Positions 1-5,287 of a stretch of 5,360 nt of DNA are shown here, one piece after another. This DNA is from Sedimenticola sp. (lineage in GTDB: Bacteria > Pseudomonadota > Gammaproteobacteria > Chromatiales > Chromatiaceae), in NCBI GenBank assembly GCA_026197195.1, contig JAPHUG010000268.1, forward strand, positions 1 to 5,360. The letters run 5' to 3'. The notes beneath the pieces are model-generated. The model saw nothing but the letters and a program-made list of their open reading frames with translations, ran no database searches and had not been told where the DNA came from. The position numbers and the translations under genes are program-made. The first letter of the stretch is position 1, and each line of letters begins with the position of its first letter.

Positions 1-57
1 AATTAGTTTATTTTGATCTTTCTATTCAAGCAAAGTGCGCCCAATGAATCTTCGCCT

Positions 58-588
58 ATGCCCGACCAGGAACAAATAACACTGAAAATCTCACCGCCTG
101 AGATGGAACAGTACTGCAAGGAGTTGTGCCGTGGATCAGCCAATGTGAGCCGCACTCATGCCAGCCTCATTGCCCTGGAAGGTTTTATTACCCGCCACGC
201 CGCCACAGACCGTTTTAGTGGCCCCTATCACAAAATCATCCACACGATTCAGCAGTACTCGGAACAAACTCGCTCCCAGCTGCTCAAAGAGTATGCCGCT
301 AATCTGAATTCAGGGTTATTACAAAAAGAGCCCAGGGAGTTGGCCAGGATCCATGAATCAATGTCCAGAAACGGCTTCGACCTGATTCTGGACAGTACGG
401 TAAAGCAGTATTCAGAAACTCAGCTGCAGTCACTTAAGTCCTGGGCTGACGAATGGTGTCAGCAGGCCGAGGAAAAGGCCCTTAAGGCCAGCGGCTTTCC
501 GGATGCATTTAACTTCAAAGGCGCCGGTATTGCACTCGATGAATACCGCGCCATGTGCGAACTCAAGAGGAAGCTCAACCCGTTATGA
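58..588 (+). CDS. Conserved-type hypothetical cytoplasmic protein, function unknown
   Basis: I do not recognise the family. From the ATG at 58 the product is 176 aa, with no signal peptide and no membrane segment. It is hydrophilic and probably mostly helical (for example residues 55-82 and 112-145, rich in Gln, Glu, Lys and Leu). It has four cysteines (C20, C24, C134, C167). C20 and C24 lie in a C-x3-C arrangement with no partner motif that would make a convincing metal site. The frame is open back to a TAG at 4-6, so a TTG start at 13 (191 aa) is possible. I prefer the ATG because the extra N-terminus looks unconserved and neither start has a clear ribosome binding site. The stop TGA overlaps the ATG of the next gene (ATGA at 585-588), which suggests translational coupling with the exported thioredoxin-like protein. 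Coding status is well supported; function is unknown. Confidence 0.72.
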   Translation: MPDQEQITLKISPPEMEQYCKELCRGSANVSRTHASLIALEGFITRHAATDRFSGPYHKIIHTIQQYSEQTRSQLLKEYAANLNSGLLQKEPRELARIHESMSRNGFDLILDSTVKQYSETQLQSLKSWADEWCQQAEEKALKASGFPDAFNFKGAGIALDEYRAMCELKRKLNPL

Positions 589-1091
589 AGTACCTGATGA
601 TCGTCTTGAGTCTACTGGGCAGCACAGCCCCTGCTACGGCTTCTGAGCAAGCCACCCAACATCAAGACCAGGTGCCTGTCATTGAGGCTACCAATCTCCA
701 CCTGGATGGCCAAACAGCCCGTCAGAAAGGCAAGGCGATTATGCTCCTGGTTTCCCAGGAGCACTGTGGCTTTTGTGTGCAGATCAAGCAGGAGGTGATT
801 GGCCCCATGATCAGAAGCGGCAGCTATGATGAACGCCTGATGATTCGTGAGTTATTCCTCGATACCGGATCGGATGTCGTTGACTTCAAGGGCCAACGAA
901 GAGAAAGCCATGCGTTCTCCTATGATTACAAGGTCTTCCTGACCCCTACTCTGCTGTTTCTTGATGCCGACGGCAAAGAGCTGGCTGAAAAAATGGTCGG
1001 CATCCAAACACCGGAGATGTTCTATTATTATGTTGACCAATCGGTGCAAAACGCACTCAGCGCGTTGGATAAACCTTCGCTTTCAAAGTAA
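585..1091 (+). CDS. Periplasmic thioredoxin-fold protein (SoxW-like), CGFC active site
   Basis: This 168-aa exported thiol-disulfide protein probably reduces or exchanges disulfides in the periplasm. A signal peptide covers about residues 1-19 (MKY start, hydrophobic IVLSLLG core, cleavage near ATA-S or TAS-E). The mature part has a thioredoxin layout: a beta strand (AIMLLVSQ), the redox pair C61-G-F-C64 at the start of a helix, a second strand with DVVDFKG, and a cis-proline loop FLTPTLLFLD (P121). The CGFC dipeptide and the TPTLLFLD-G-x-E pattern match the SoxW/thioredoxin-like group rather than classical DsbA or TrxA. The frame is open upstream to a GTG at 555, but the ATG at 585 is correct because it begins the signal peptide, overlaps the previous stop (ATGA) and has an AAGAGGAA site at 565-572. 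No sox genes are visible here, so the physiological partner is unknown. It is very likely co-transcribed with both neighbours. Confidence 0.85.
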   Translation: MKYLMIVLSLLGSTAPATASEQATQHQDQVPVIEATNLHLDGQTARQKGKAIMLLVSQEHCGFCVQIKQEVIGPMIRSGSYDERLMIRELFLDTGSDVVDFKGQRRESHAFSYDYKVFLTPTLLFLDADGKELAEKMVGIQTPEMFYYYVDQSVQNALSALDKPSLSK

Positions 1092-1109
1092 GGTCTGACT
1101 TTCTATATT

Positions 1110-1565
1110 ATGAACACAACTATTGCCACCGCAGGACTGTTACTACTGGCAACCCTGGTCACTACACCAGGCCTCGCTCAGACGGAAACAGATTCGGTCT
1201 CCTTTGAGAGGGGTGGAGCGGCTTGCGTCGTCGCAAAAAAATTGGGCAACTCTCTGGCTATAGAGTGGGCAACCGGGGAGCCATCGGTCTCGCACGCCAT
1301 TGACAAGGCAAAACTGGCCCTGAATAAACAGGGATATGAGTACGTATTCCCTCAAGCTAACAGCCCGACCAAACATGGTTGGATGATCATTATCAAGACC
1401 CGTTACCGCACCTACACTGGCCGTGAAAGAATCAGCTATGGATGCGGCTTTGACCCCCTATCGATTGAGGCAGCCGAGCAACGCGCCCTCTCCAATCTGC
1501 GCAGCTACTCCTGGGGCTGGAAGCCGAATCTGGGCTATGAGGTCATTGAGAAGAGCCAGTACTGA
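1110..1565 (+). CDS. Small exported protein with two cysteines, function unknown
   Basis: The product is 151 aa with a clear Sec signal peptide (hydrophobic LLLLATLVTT core, probable cleavage after GLA at residue 23, before QTE). The mature protein of about 128 aa has exactly two cysteines, C39 and C112, which could form one disulfide. The second half contains TRYRTYTGRERISYGCGFD, then an Ala/Glu-rich helix (IEAAEQRALSNL) and an aromatic segment (SYSWGWKPN, then GYEV). This helix followed by aromatic residues looks like a compact domain, but I cannot name the family. The start ATG lies 18 bp after the upstream stop. Only a distant TAAGG at 1089-1093 could act as a ribosome site, so translation may depend on the upstream gene. 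Its position behind a periplasmic thioredoxin-like protein suggests a possible redox client; that is inference from context only. Confidence 0.75.
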   Translation: MNTTIATAGLLLLATLVTTPGLAQTETDSVSFERGGAACVVAKKLGNSLAIEWATGEPSVSHAIDKAKLALNKQGYEYVFPQANSPTKHGWMIIIKTRYRTYTGRERISYGCGFDPLSIEAAEQRALSNLRSYSWGWKPNLGYEVIEKSQY

Positions 1566-1597
1566 TCAACCCTGACAGTTTCCACCTAAAAAGAGGC

Positions 1598-1628
1598 TAG
1601 TCTTTACCACTTTGTTCGTGGCAGACTA
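1598..1628. repeat. Imperfect hairpin between exported-protein gene and haem-protein gene
   Basis: Arms TAGTCT (1598-1603) and AGACTA (1623-1628) are complementary. An inner pair, CCAC (1607-1610) with GTGG (1618-1621), encloses a 7-nt loop, with a 3-versus-1-nt internal bulge. No T-run follows, so it is not a canonical terminator. It could be an operator, an mRNA 5' structure, a weak terminator or a processing site in the 119-bp gap. A TATTAT hexamer at 1658-1663 could be a -10 for the following gene, but no matching -35 is visible. Confidence 0.35.
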
Positions 1629-1684
1629 ATCCCACAAACGAGAAGCACACAGTGCTCTATTATTCACCGAGGGAGACGATAACA

Positions 1685-2239
1685 ATGCACAAAACACTTC
1701 CAATAGCCCTATTGGCCGCGATTTTTTCACAACCCATCCTGGCTGCAGATGAGGTCACAGAAGCACGCGGACTCATCAAACAGTTTGGCACCTCACTCAA
1801 GGGACAGCTTGTCGGTGCAATGAAAGAAGGGGGTCCCGTAAAGGCCATACAATTCTGCAATGTCAGAGCCCCCGGCATTGCCTCTGATATCGCTACCCAC
1901 TCAGGCTGGGAGATAGGCCGGACCAGCCTGAAAATCCGTTCCGCTGCCAATACCCCCGATGCCTGGGAGCTGGCGGTACTTAAAGAGTTTGAAACAAAGA
2001 AAGCGGCGGGAGCAGACCCTTCAACACTCGATTATTCGGAAGTTGTTGAGCTGAACGGCCAGAAAATGTTCCGCTACATGAAGGCAATTCCGACAGAAAA
2101 GGCCTGCCTTAACTGCCACGCGGAAACCATTAAACCCGAGGTGGAAGCCGAGTTAAAATCACTCTATCCAGGCGATCAGGCCCGGGGCTTTAACGAAGGT
2201 GATATTCGTGGTGCCTTCACACTTAGCAAACCGCTCTGA
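1685..2239 (+). CDS. Periplasmic DUF3365 (Tll0287-like) c-type haem protein
   Basis: The product is a 184-aa exported mono-haem protein. A signal peptide spans residues 1-20 (cleavage at ILA-AD). The mature region matches DUF3365: an N-terminal helix (EARGLIKQFG...), the conserved AIQFCN segment with C58 followed by RAPGIA, the segment GWEIGRTSLKIRS (residues 74-86) with PDAWE after it, then the covalent haem site C141-L-N-C144-H145. This domain has a PAS-like fold; in the cyanobacterial member Tll0287 the haem is ligated by His and Cys, and C58 sits where that Cys would be. It may act in periplasmic redox sensing or electron transfer, and the sequence does not decide which. The open frame extends to a GTG at 1652, but the ATG at 1685 begins the signal peptide and follows a good GAGGGAG site (1669-1675). 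A strong terminator follows. Haem attachment would need cytochrome c maturation genes, which are not in this window. Confidence 0.88.
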   Translation: MHKTLPIALLAAIFSQPILAADEVTEARGLIKQFGTSLKGQLVGAMKEGGPVKAIQFCNVRAPGIASDIATHSGWEIGRTSLKIRSAANTPDAWELAVLKEFETKKAAGADPSTLDYSEVVELNGQKMFRYMKAIPTEKACLNCHAETIKPEVEAELKSLYPGDQARGFNEGDIRGAFTLSKPL

Positions 2240-2261
2240 TCCTACAATCACTGCTCATACT

Positions 2262-2294
2262 AACAGGGGCCGGGCGGCCCCTGTTTCCGTTTTG
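2262..2294 (+). terminator. Rho-independent terminator after the DUF3365 gene
   Basis: A perfect 10-bp GC-rich stem (AACAGGGGCC at 2262-2271 with GGCCCCTGTT at 2276-2285) has a 4-nt GGGC loop and is followed by TCCGTTTT. It starts 23 bp after the stop of the haem-protein gene. The T-tract is interrupted, but stem strength and position make it a convincing terminator that separates this gene from the next one. Confidence 0.85.
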
Positions 2295-2303
2295 GGCATC
2301 ATG

Positions 2304-2333
2304 TTCCCGTTATATTGATAGTTGGATTATACT
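2304..2333 (+). promoter_or_regulatory. Possible sigma-70-type promoter for the L7/L12-like repeat gene
   Basis: TATACT at 2328-2333 is a good -10 hexamer, 44 bp upstream of the ATG at 2377. The hexamer about 18 bp further upstream (TTCCCG, 2304-2309) is a poor -35; TTGATA at 2315-2320 is a better hexamer but far too close. A promoter is expected here because a terminator lies directly upstream. The exact elements are uncertain. Confidence 0.3.
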
Positions 2334-2376
2334 TTAACTCAATGCTGGCCAGGATTCTCTGAAGGAAGATGCTTTA

Positions 2377-2967
2377 ATGACGGCTCAACGCTACGACATC
2401 TATTTCTCAGGCAACACCTTAGAAGATACTGATTTGGCTACTGTCAAAGAGAAGATTGCCAAAATCTTCAATGCCAATGAAGAACAGCTGGATTACCTCT
2501 TTTCGGGCGCCTCTGTAAAAATCAAAAACAATGTTGATCAGGATACCGCCGTTAAATACCGGGTAGCCTTCAGGGATGCCGGTGCATTGGTTGAGATACG
2601 CTCAGCAGACCCTATCGAAGCCAATCAAGCAACCATAAAAAAGCAAGCGCCCGGCTCACCCGATGTGCCTGCCACAGGCTCTGATGACACCGATACCATG
2701 TCACTACTGCCGGCCAACACAGGCAGTCTCGCTGACTGCGCACCAGTCATTACCCCAGCCTCGCTGCCCAATATAGACAATCTCTCCCTGGCTACCCCCG
2801 GTACTGTCTTAGATGAAACGGAAAGCCCAGAGCCGCTTCAGATTGATACCAGCGAGTTGACCCTGGCACCGGCCAATTCCGGCACACTGGAGGATTGCCA
2901 GTCACCGAAAGAGCCTGTTCCAATACCGGATATCAGCCAGCTCAGGATTGTCGAACCCGACGATTAG
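2377..2967 (+). CDS. Hypothetical protein: L7/L12-CTD-like N-terminus plus acidic Pro-rich repeats
   Basis: The product is 196 aa, with no signal peptide and no membrane segment. Residues 1-76 form a compact domain beginning YDIYFSG. It has a helix (TVKEKIAKIF), LFSGASVKIK, then a second helix and DAGALVEIR. The spacing and residues of VKIKNNVDQDTAVKY...AGALVEIR resemble the C-terminal domain of ribosomal protein L7/L12 (VK.GV...EA......EAGA.VE), which is a likeness seen by eye and not a demonstrated homology. Residues 77-107 are a polar linker. Residues 108-188 hold three imperfect repeats of 25-28 aa, and the acidic tail ends EPDD. The start is supported by GAAGGAAG at 2361-2368, about 8 bp before the ATG. 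The gene stands alone between two terminators. I cannot assign a function; the tail looks like a disordered or interaction region. Confidence 0.8.
   Translation: MTAQRYDIYFSGNTLEDTDLATVKEKIAKIFNANEEQLDYLFSGASVKIKNNVDQDTAVKYRVAFRDAGALVEIRSADPIEANQATIKKQAPGSPDVPATGSDDTDTMSLLPANTGSLADCAPVITPASLPNIDNLSLATPGTVLDETESPEPLQIDTSELTLAPANSGTLEDCQSPKEPVPIPDISQLRIVEPDD
2698..2940 (+). repeat. Three tandem protein-level repeats inside the coding region
   Basis: Unit A (residues 108-135) starts MSLLPANTGSLADC, unit B (136-160) starts LSLATPGTVLDETE, and unit C (161-188) starts LTLAPANSGTLEDC. Each follows the pattern L-[ST]-L-x-P/T-x-x-G-x-L-x-[DE], then a Pro-rich stretch ending near [IL]-[PQ]-[NDI]-[ID]. 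Units A and C are closest (PAN-[TS]-G-[ST]-L-x-D-C). A further LRIVEPDD at 189-196 looks like the start of a truncated fourth unit. Confidence 0.65.
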
Positions 2968-2993
2968 GAGAATAGCTCCGTATGCCCTGACAA

Positions 2994-3030
2994 CAAAAGG
3001 CCACCCATTCGTCGAATGGGTGGCCTTTTG
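2994..3030. terminator. Bidirectional terminator between convergent genes
   Basis: This is a perfect inverted repeat with 18-bp arms (CAAAAGGCCACCCATTCG at 2994-3011 and its complement at 3013-3030) around a single central T at 3012. The arms begin AAAAGGCC and end GGCCTTTT, so each strand has a T-run after a GC-rich stem (on the minus strand TTTTGTTG). It lies 26 bp after the plus-strand stop and 26 bp beyond the pit stop, as expected for a shared terminator. Confidence 0.93.
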
Positions 3031-3056
3031 GATAAACGGACTACTGCCTTATCAGA

Positions 3057-4637
3057 TCAAGGCAACATCATCCCTCGGATCATGTAATAGATCAAAGCCG
3101 CCATCAGGCCGGAAACCGGTACGGTAATCACCCAGGCCGCCGCAATCTTCATCAATGCGGATCTTTTCACTAACTCATGCCGATAGACCTTACGCAGTCC
3201 CTTACGCTCTTTCTTTGTCAAAGGCGCATCATGCTGGGTCTTGGCCTGCTCTTTCAGTTCAGCCAGCATCTCGCCTTTGCGGGTCAGAGAGGCTTTTTTG
3301 AATTTCATCAGGTAGGCTTCAATCGCCACCGGATCATCATCCTGATGATGCATCTTGATCTCTTCTACCATCTTGGCATAACTGGTCTTGATAAACTCAC
3401 GCAAAAAACCCACACCGAAGATGCCGCCTACCGCAATATGGGTTGAACTGACCGGCAGACCCAACTGGGTGGCAATGATCACGGTTACCGCTGCCGCCAT
3501 CGCAATACAGAAGGCTCGCATCTTGTCCAGCTCGGTAATCTCACTACCCACTGTTTTGATCAGCTTCGGACCATAAAGAGCGAGGCCGACGGCTATACCC
3601 AATGCGCCCACCATCATGACCCAAAGCGGGATAGCCGCTTTTTGTGCAATACCGCCATGCATAATCGCATCATTGATAGCGGCCAGGGGGCCGACTGCAT
3701 TCGCCACATCATTGGCACCATGAGCAAAGCTCAGCATGGCCGCCGCAAAGATCAGAGGCAGTGTAAACAGTTTATTGATGCTCTGTTTTTCATTAGGAAG
3801 GGTATCGGCCACTTTTGATACCAACGGACGAACCAACAGAATCACCAGGGCACCCACTACAAAGCCAATCAGTACCGCAGAGCCAAACTCCACCTTCCAG
3901 ATCTTCTTAAACCCCTTCAGAACAATATAGGTACAAAAAGCCCAAGTCATCAGCCCTACCAACAAGGGCACCATCCGCTTTGCCGCGGCTATCATGTCAT
4001 CCTGGTAGGTAATCGATCGTTTAATTAGCAAAAGGAATGCAGCCGCAATAATCCCCCCCAACACAGGCGAGATCACCCAGCTCGCGGCAATCGCACTCAT
4101 CTTGCTCCAGTTGGCAATCCCTACGCCTCCAGCCGCAATGCCCGCGCCCAAGACCCCACCCACAATCGAATGGGTTGTAGAGACCGGTGCCCCAAGGGCA
4201 GTCGCCACATTGAGCCAGAGGGCACCCGCCAACAGGGCAGCCATCATCAGCCAGATAAAGGTATCAGTGCTACCAATGACAGAGGGATCAATAATCCCTT
4301 TTTTGATTGTACTGACCACATCACCACCGGCTATGAGGGCGCCGGAGGCCTCAAATACAGCAGCGATGACGATCGCTCCACCCAGGGTAAGCGCCTTCGA
4401 TCCTACTGCAGGCCCCACATTATTAGCGACATCGTTGGCACCAATATTCATCGCCATATAGCCACCGATGACCGCTGCGACCATCAGCATGACATGTCCC
4501 GGAGTATCCATTCCTCCACGCATGCCGATAAACAGCATGATGCCGACAATAAACAGTAGGGCAATACCTATTCGAAACAGCTCTTGCCTACCTTTACTGG
4601 TTGCCTTCTCAAGCTCGCTAATACTCTGAAGTTCCAT
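3057..4637 (-). CDS. pit: PiT-family inorganic phosphate transporter (PHO4 domain)
   Basis: This inner-membrane low-affinity phosphate symporter (H+ or metal-phosphate/Na+ coupled; the ion cannot be read from sequence) is 526 aa, near the usual 490-530 of long gammaproteobacterial members. Both halves of the internal duplication are present: GANDVANNVGPAVGSKAL at residues 66-83 and SFAHGANDVANAVGPLAAI at 303-321, each with the key GANDVAN. They are paired with PVSTTHSIVGGVLGAG (151-166) and PVSSTHIAVGGIFGVG (395-410). About ten to twelve hydrophobic segments are visible. A charged, cytoplasmic-type loop (about 415-490, rich in Lys and Glu) precedes the final segment VKRSALMKIAAAWVITVPVSG. The ATG follows only a weak TGAG site, seven T's upstream. 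No adjacent DUF47/PhoU-like partner is present. The family call is secure. Confidence 0.96.
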   Translation of the reverse strand: MELQSISELEKATSKGRQELFRIGIALLFIVGIMLFIGMRGGMDTPGHVMLMVAAVIGGYMAMNIGANDVANNVGPAVGSKALTLGGAIVIAAVFEASGALIAGGDVVSTIKKGIIDPSVIGSTDTFIWLMMAALLAGALWLNVATALGAPVSTTHSIVGGVLGAGIAAGGVGIANWSKMSAIAASWVISPVLGGIIAAAFLLLIKRSITYQDDMIAAAKRMVPLLVGLMTWAFCTYIVLKGFKKIWKVEFGSAVLIGFVVGALVILLVRPLVSKVADTLPNEKQSINKLFTLPLIFAAAMLSFAHGANDVANAVGPLAAINDAIMHGGIAQKAAIPLWVMMVGALGIAVGLALYGPKLIKTVGSEITELDKMRAFCIAMAAAVTVIIATQLGLPVSSTHIAVGGIFGVGFLREFIKTSYAKMVEEIKMHHQDDDPVAIEAYLMKFKKASLTRKGEMLAELKEQAKTQHDAPLTKKERKGLRKVYRHELVKRSALMKIAAAWVITVPVSGLMAALIYYMIRGMMLP

Positions 4638-4660
4638 AAAAAAACTCAGTGGGAATTAAG

Positions 4661-4689
4661 GTTATAGACTGACACGACGCACGAAATAA
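4661..4689 (-). promoter_or_regulatory. Possible promoter of pit
   Basis: On the minus strand, TATAAC (GTTATA at 4661-4666) is a good -10 hexamer, and TTATTT (4684-4689) lies 17 bp upstream as a weak -35. The pit ATG would sit about 18 bp beyond the expected start of transcription. The 8-bp-arm inverted repeat at 4710-4737 lies just upstream, where an activator could bind. Confidence 0.3.
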
Positions 4690-4709
4690 TTGTTCGCAAC
4701 ATGCCCCCG

Positions 4710-4737
4710 AAAAATGTGAGCGCACTGTAACATTTTT
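4710..4737. promoter_or_regulatory. Inverted repeat upstream of pit, candidate operator
   Basis: Perfect 8-bp arms AAAAATGT (4710-4717) and ACATTTTT (4730-4737) flank a 12-bp centre. The AT-rich arms with a GC-rich centre look more like a protein-binding dyad than a terminator. It lies between the pit ATG and the divergent small gene and could serve either one. The regulator is unknown. Confidence 0.4.
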
Positions 4738-4858
4738 GCAATCCAAATGCCTTATCTGAACAGGCGAATAAACAGCCCGCTACCAATAAAGATCACAGCA
4801 TCTATCAGAAAGACAGGTGGCAATTTGGCCTGCTGTTTGCTTAACTATGGCTAATAGC

Positions 4859-4874
4859 GGCGTATTTAGACGCC
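4859..4874. repeat. Short hairpin GGCGT-ATTTAG-ACGCC
   Basis: Perfect 5-bp arms (4859-4863 and 4870-4874) enclose a 6-nt loop. It lies 3 bp before the 14-bp palindrome and about 35 bp before the likely GTG start of the small gene, so it could be a leader structure or part of an operator cluster. Confidence 0.3.
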
Positions 4875-4877
4875 TTA

Positions 4878-4891
4878 GTCAAATATTTGAC
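4878..4891. promoter_or_regulatory. Perfect 14-bp palindrome, candidate operator
   Basis: GTCAAATATTTGAC reads identically on both strands. It ends 18 bp before the GTG at 4910 and 7 bp before the GGAGAG ribosome site, so a bound protein could block transcription or translation initiation of the small gene. I do not match it to a known regulator's consensus. It also places a TTTGAC, similar to a -35, on each strand. Confidence 0.4.
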
Positions 4892-4909
4892 GACTTTTGG
4901 AGAGTGATT

Positions 4910-5245
4910 GTGGTCAGCCCTATCTCAAACGACAAAATTTTGCCGCCAACTAATGATCGTAACAGCTCATTGAAAGGCTCCCGCTCAGACTCAGCTCAGG
5001 AAAAGAGTGCATCCGCCCAGCCAAAACCCACGCCCGATGACTCGGTTGAACTGAGCAGTGCCGGGCGTTTGGTCAGCCAGGATGCCAGCAGAAGCAGTGG
5101 TGCCATCCAGACCGCTGAACAGGCTCAAACGCTCGTATTGAAGATACGGGAACAGATTCAATCAGCCGGCAGCGATGCCATGAAGGCACATAACCAGCTG
5201 GAGAGTGGTCAGCTGACCCACCTGCTAGAGTCAACCGCGGCCTGA
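4910..5245 (+). CDS. Small hydrophilic protein, function unknown (FlgM-like phrase only)
   Basis: The product is 111 aa from a GTG start. The N-terminal half (to about residue 55) is polar and low-complexity (Ser, Gln, Lys, Pro) and probably disordered. It is followed by DDSVELSSAGRLVSQ and a helical C-terminus (AEQAQTLVLKIREQIQ, then DAMKAHNQLESGQLTHLLES). The D-x-V-x-LSS-x-A phrase before a helix recalls small flagellar-associated and FlgM-like proteins. The sigma-28-binding region is not clearly present and no flagellar genes are nearby, so I do not assign it. The frame is open back to 4817 with ATGs at 4817 and 4847, but neither has a ribosome site. GTG 4910 has GGAGAG at 4899-4904, and upstream starts would place the palindrome at 4878-4891 inside the gene. 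GTG at 4904 is a less likely alternative. Confidence 0.62.
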   Translation: MVSPISNDKILPPTNDRNSSLKGSRSDSAQEKSASAQPKPTPDDSVELSSAGRLVSQDASRSSGAIQTAEQAQTLVLKIREQIQSAGSDAMKAHNQLESGQLTHLLESTAA

Positions 5246-5261
5246 ACCACGATGATCCCCA

Positions 5262-5287
5262 GGACAGGGGTCAATCAAACCCTGTCC
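5262..5287. terminator. Hairpin between convergent genes, possible terminator
   Basis: Perfect 8-bp arms GGACAGGG (5262-5269) and CCCTGTCC (5280-5287) enclose a 10-nt loop, 16 bp after the small gene's stop. Position suggests a terminator for the convergent pair, but neither strand has a T-run directly after the stem. The stop codon of the minus-strand gene lies in the loop. Confidence 0.45.

Noticed and set aside
852..1950. Minus-strand frames opposite the thioredoxin, two-cysteine and haem-protein genes
   Set aside because: Each is fully covered by a better supported plus-strand gene with signal peptide or motif evidence.
3177..3930. Further plus-strand frames opposite pit
   Set aside because: Antisense shadows with no recognisable protein features; pit itself is certain.
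4102..4559. Two long plus-strand open frames opposite pit
   Set aside because: They are shadows of the pit coding sequence: composition follows the antisense of a hydrophobic protein, and neither shows domains or ribosome sites.
4715..4732. CRP-like site TGTGA...TAACA
   Set aside because: The half-site spacing is 8 bp instead of 6 and the second half is poor.
4725..4742. Possible Pho box (CTGTAAC-ATTT-TTGCAAT) near a phosphate transporter
   Set aside because: The second half matches only about four of seven consensus positions, and the orientation is toward the small plus-strand gene rather than pit.
4910..5245. Assignment of the small gene as FlgM anti-sigma factor
   Set aside because: Only a short D-x-V-x-LSS-x-A phrase is similar; the sigma-28-binding helices are not clear and no flagellar genes are in view.
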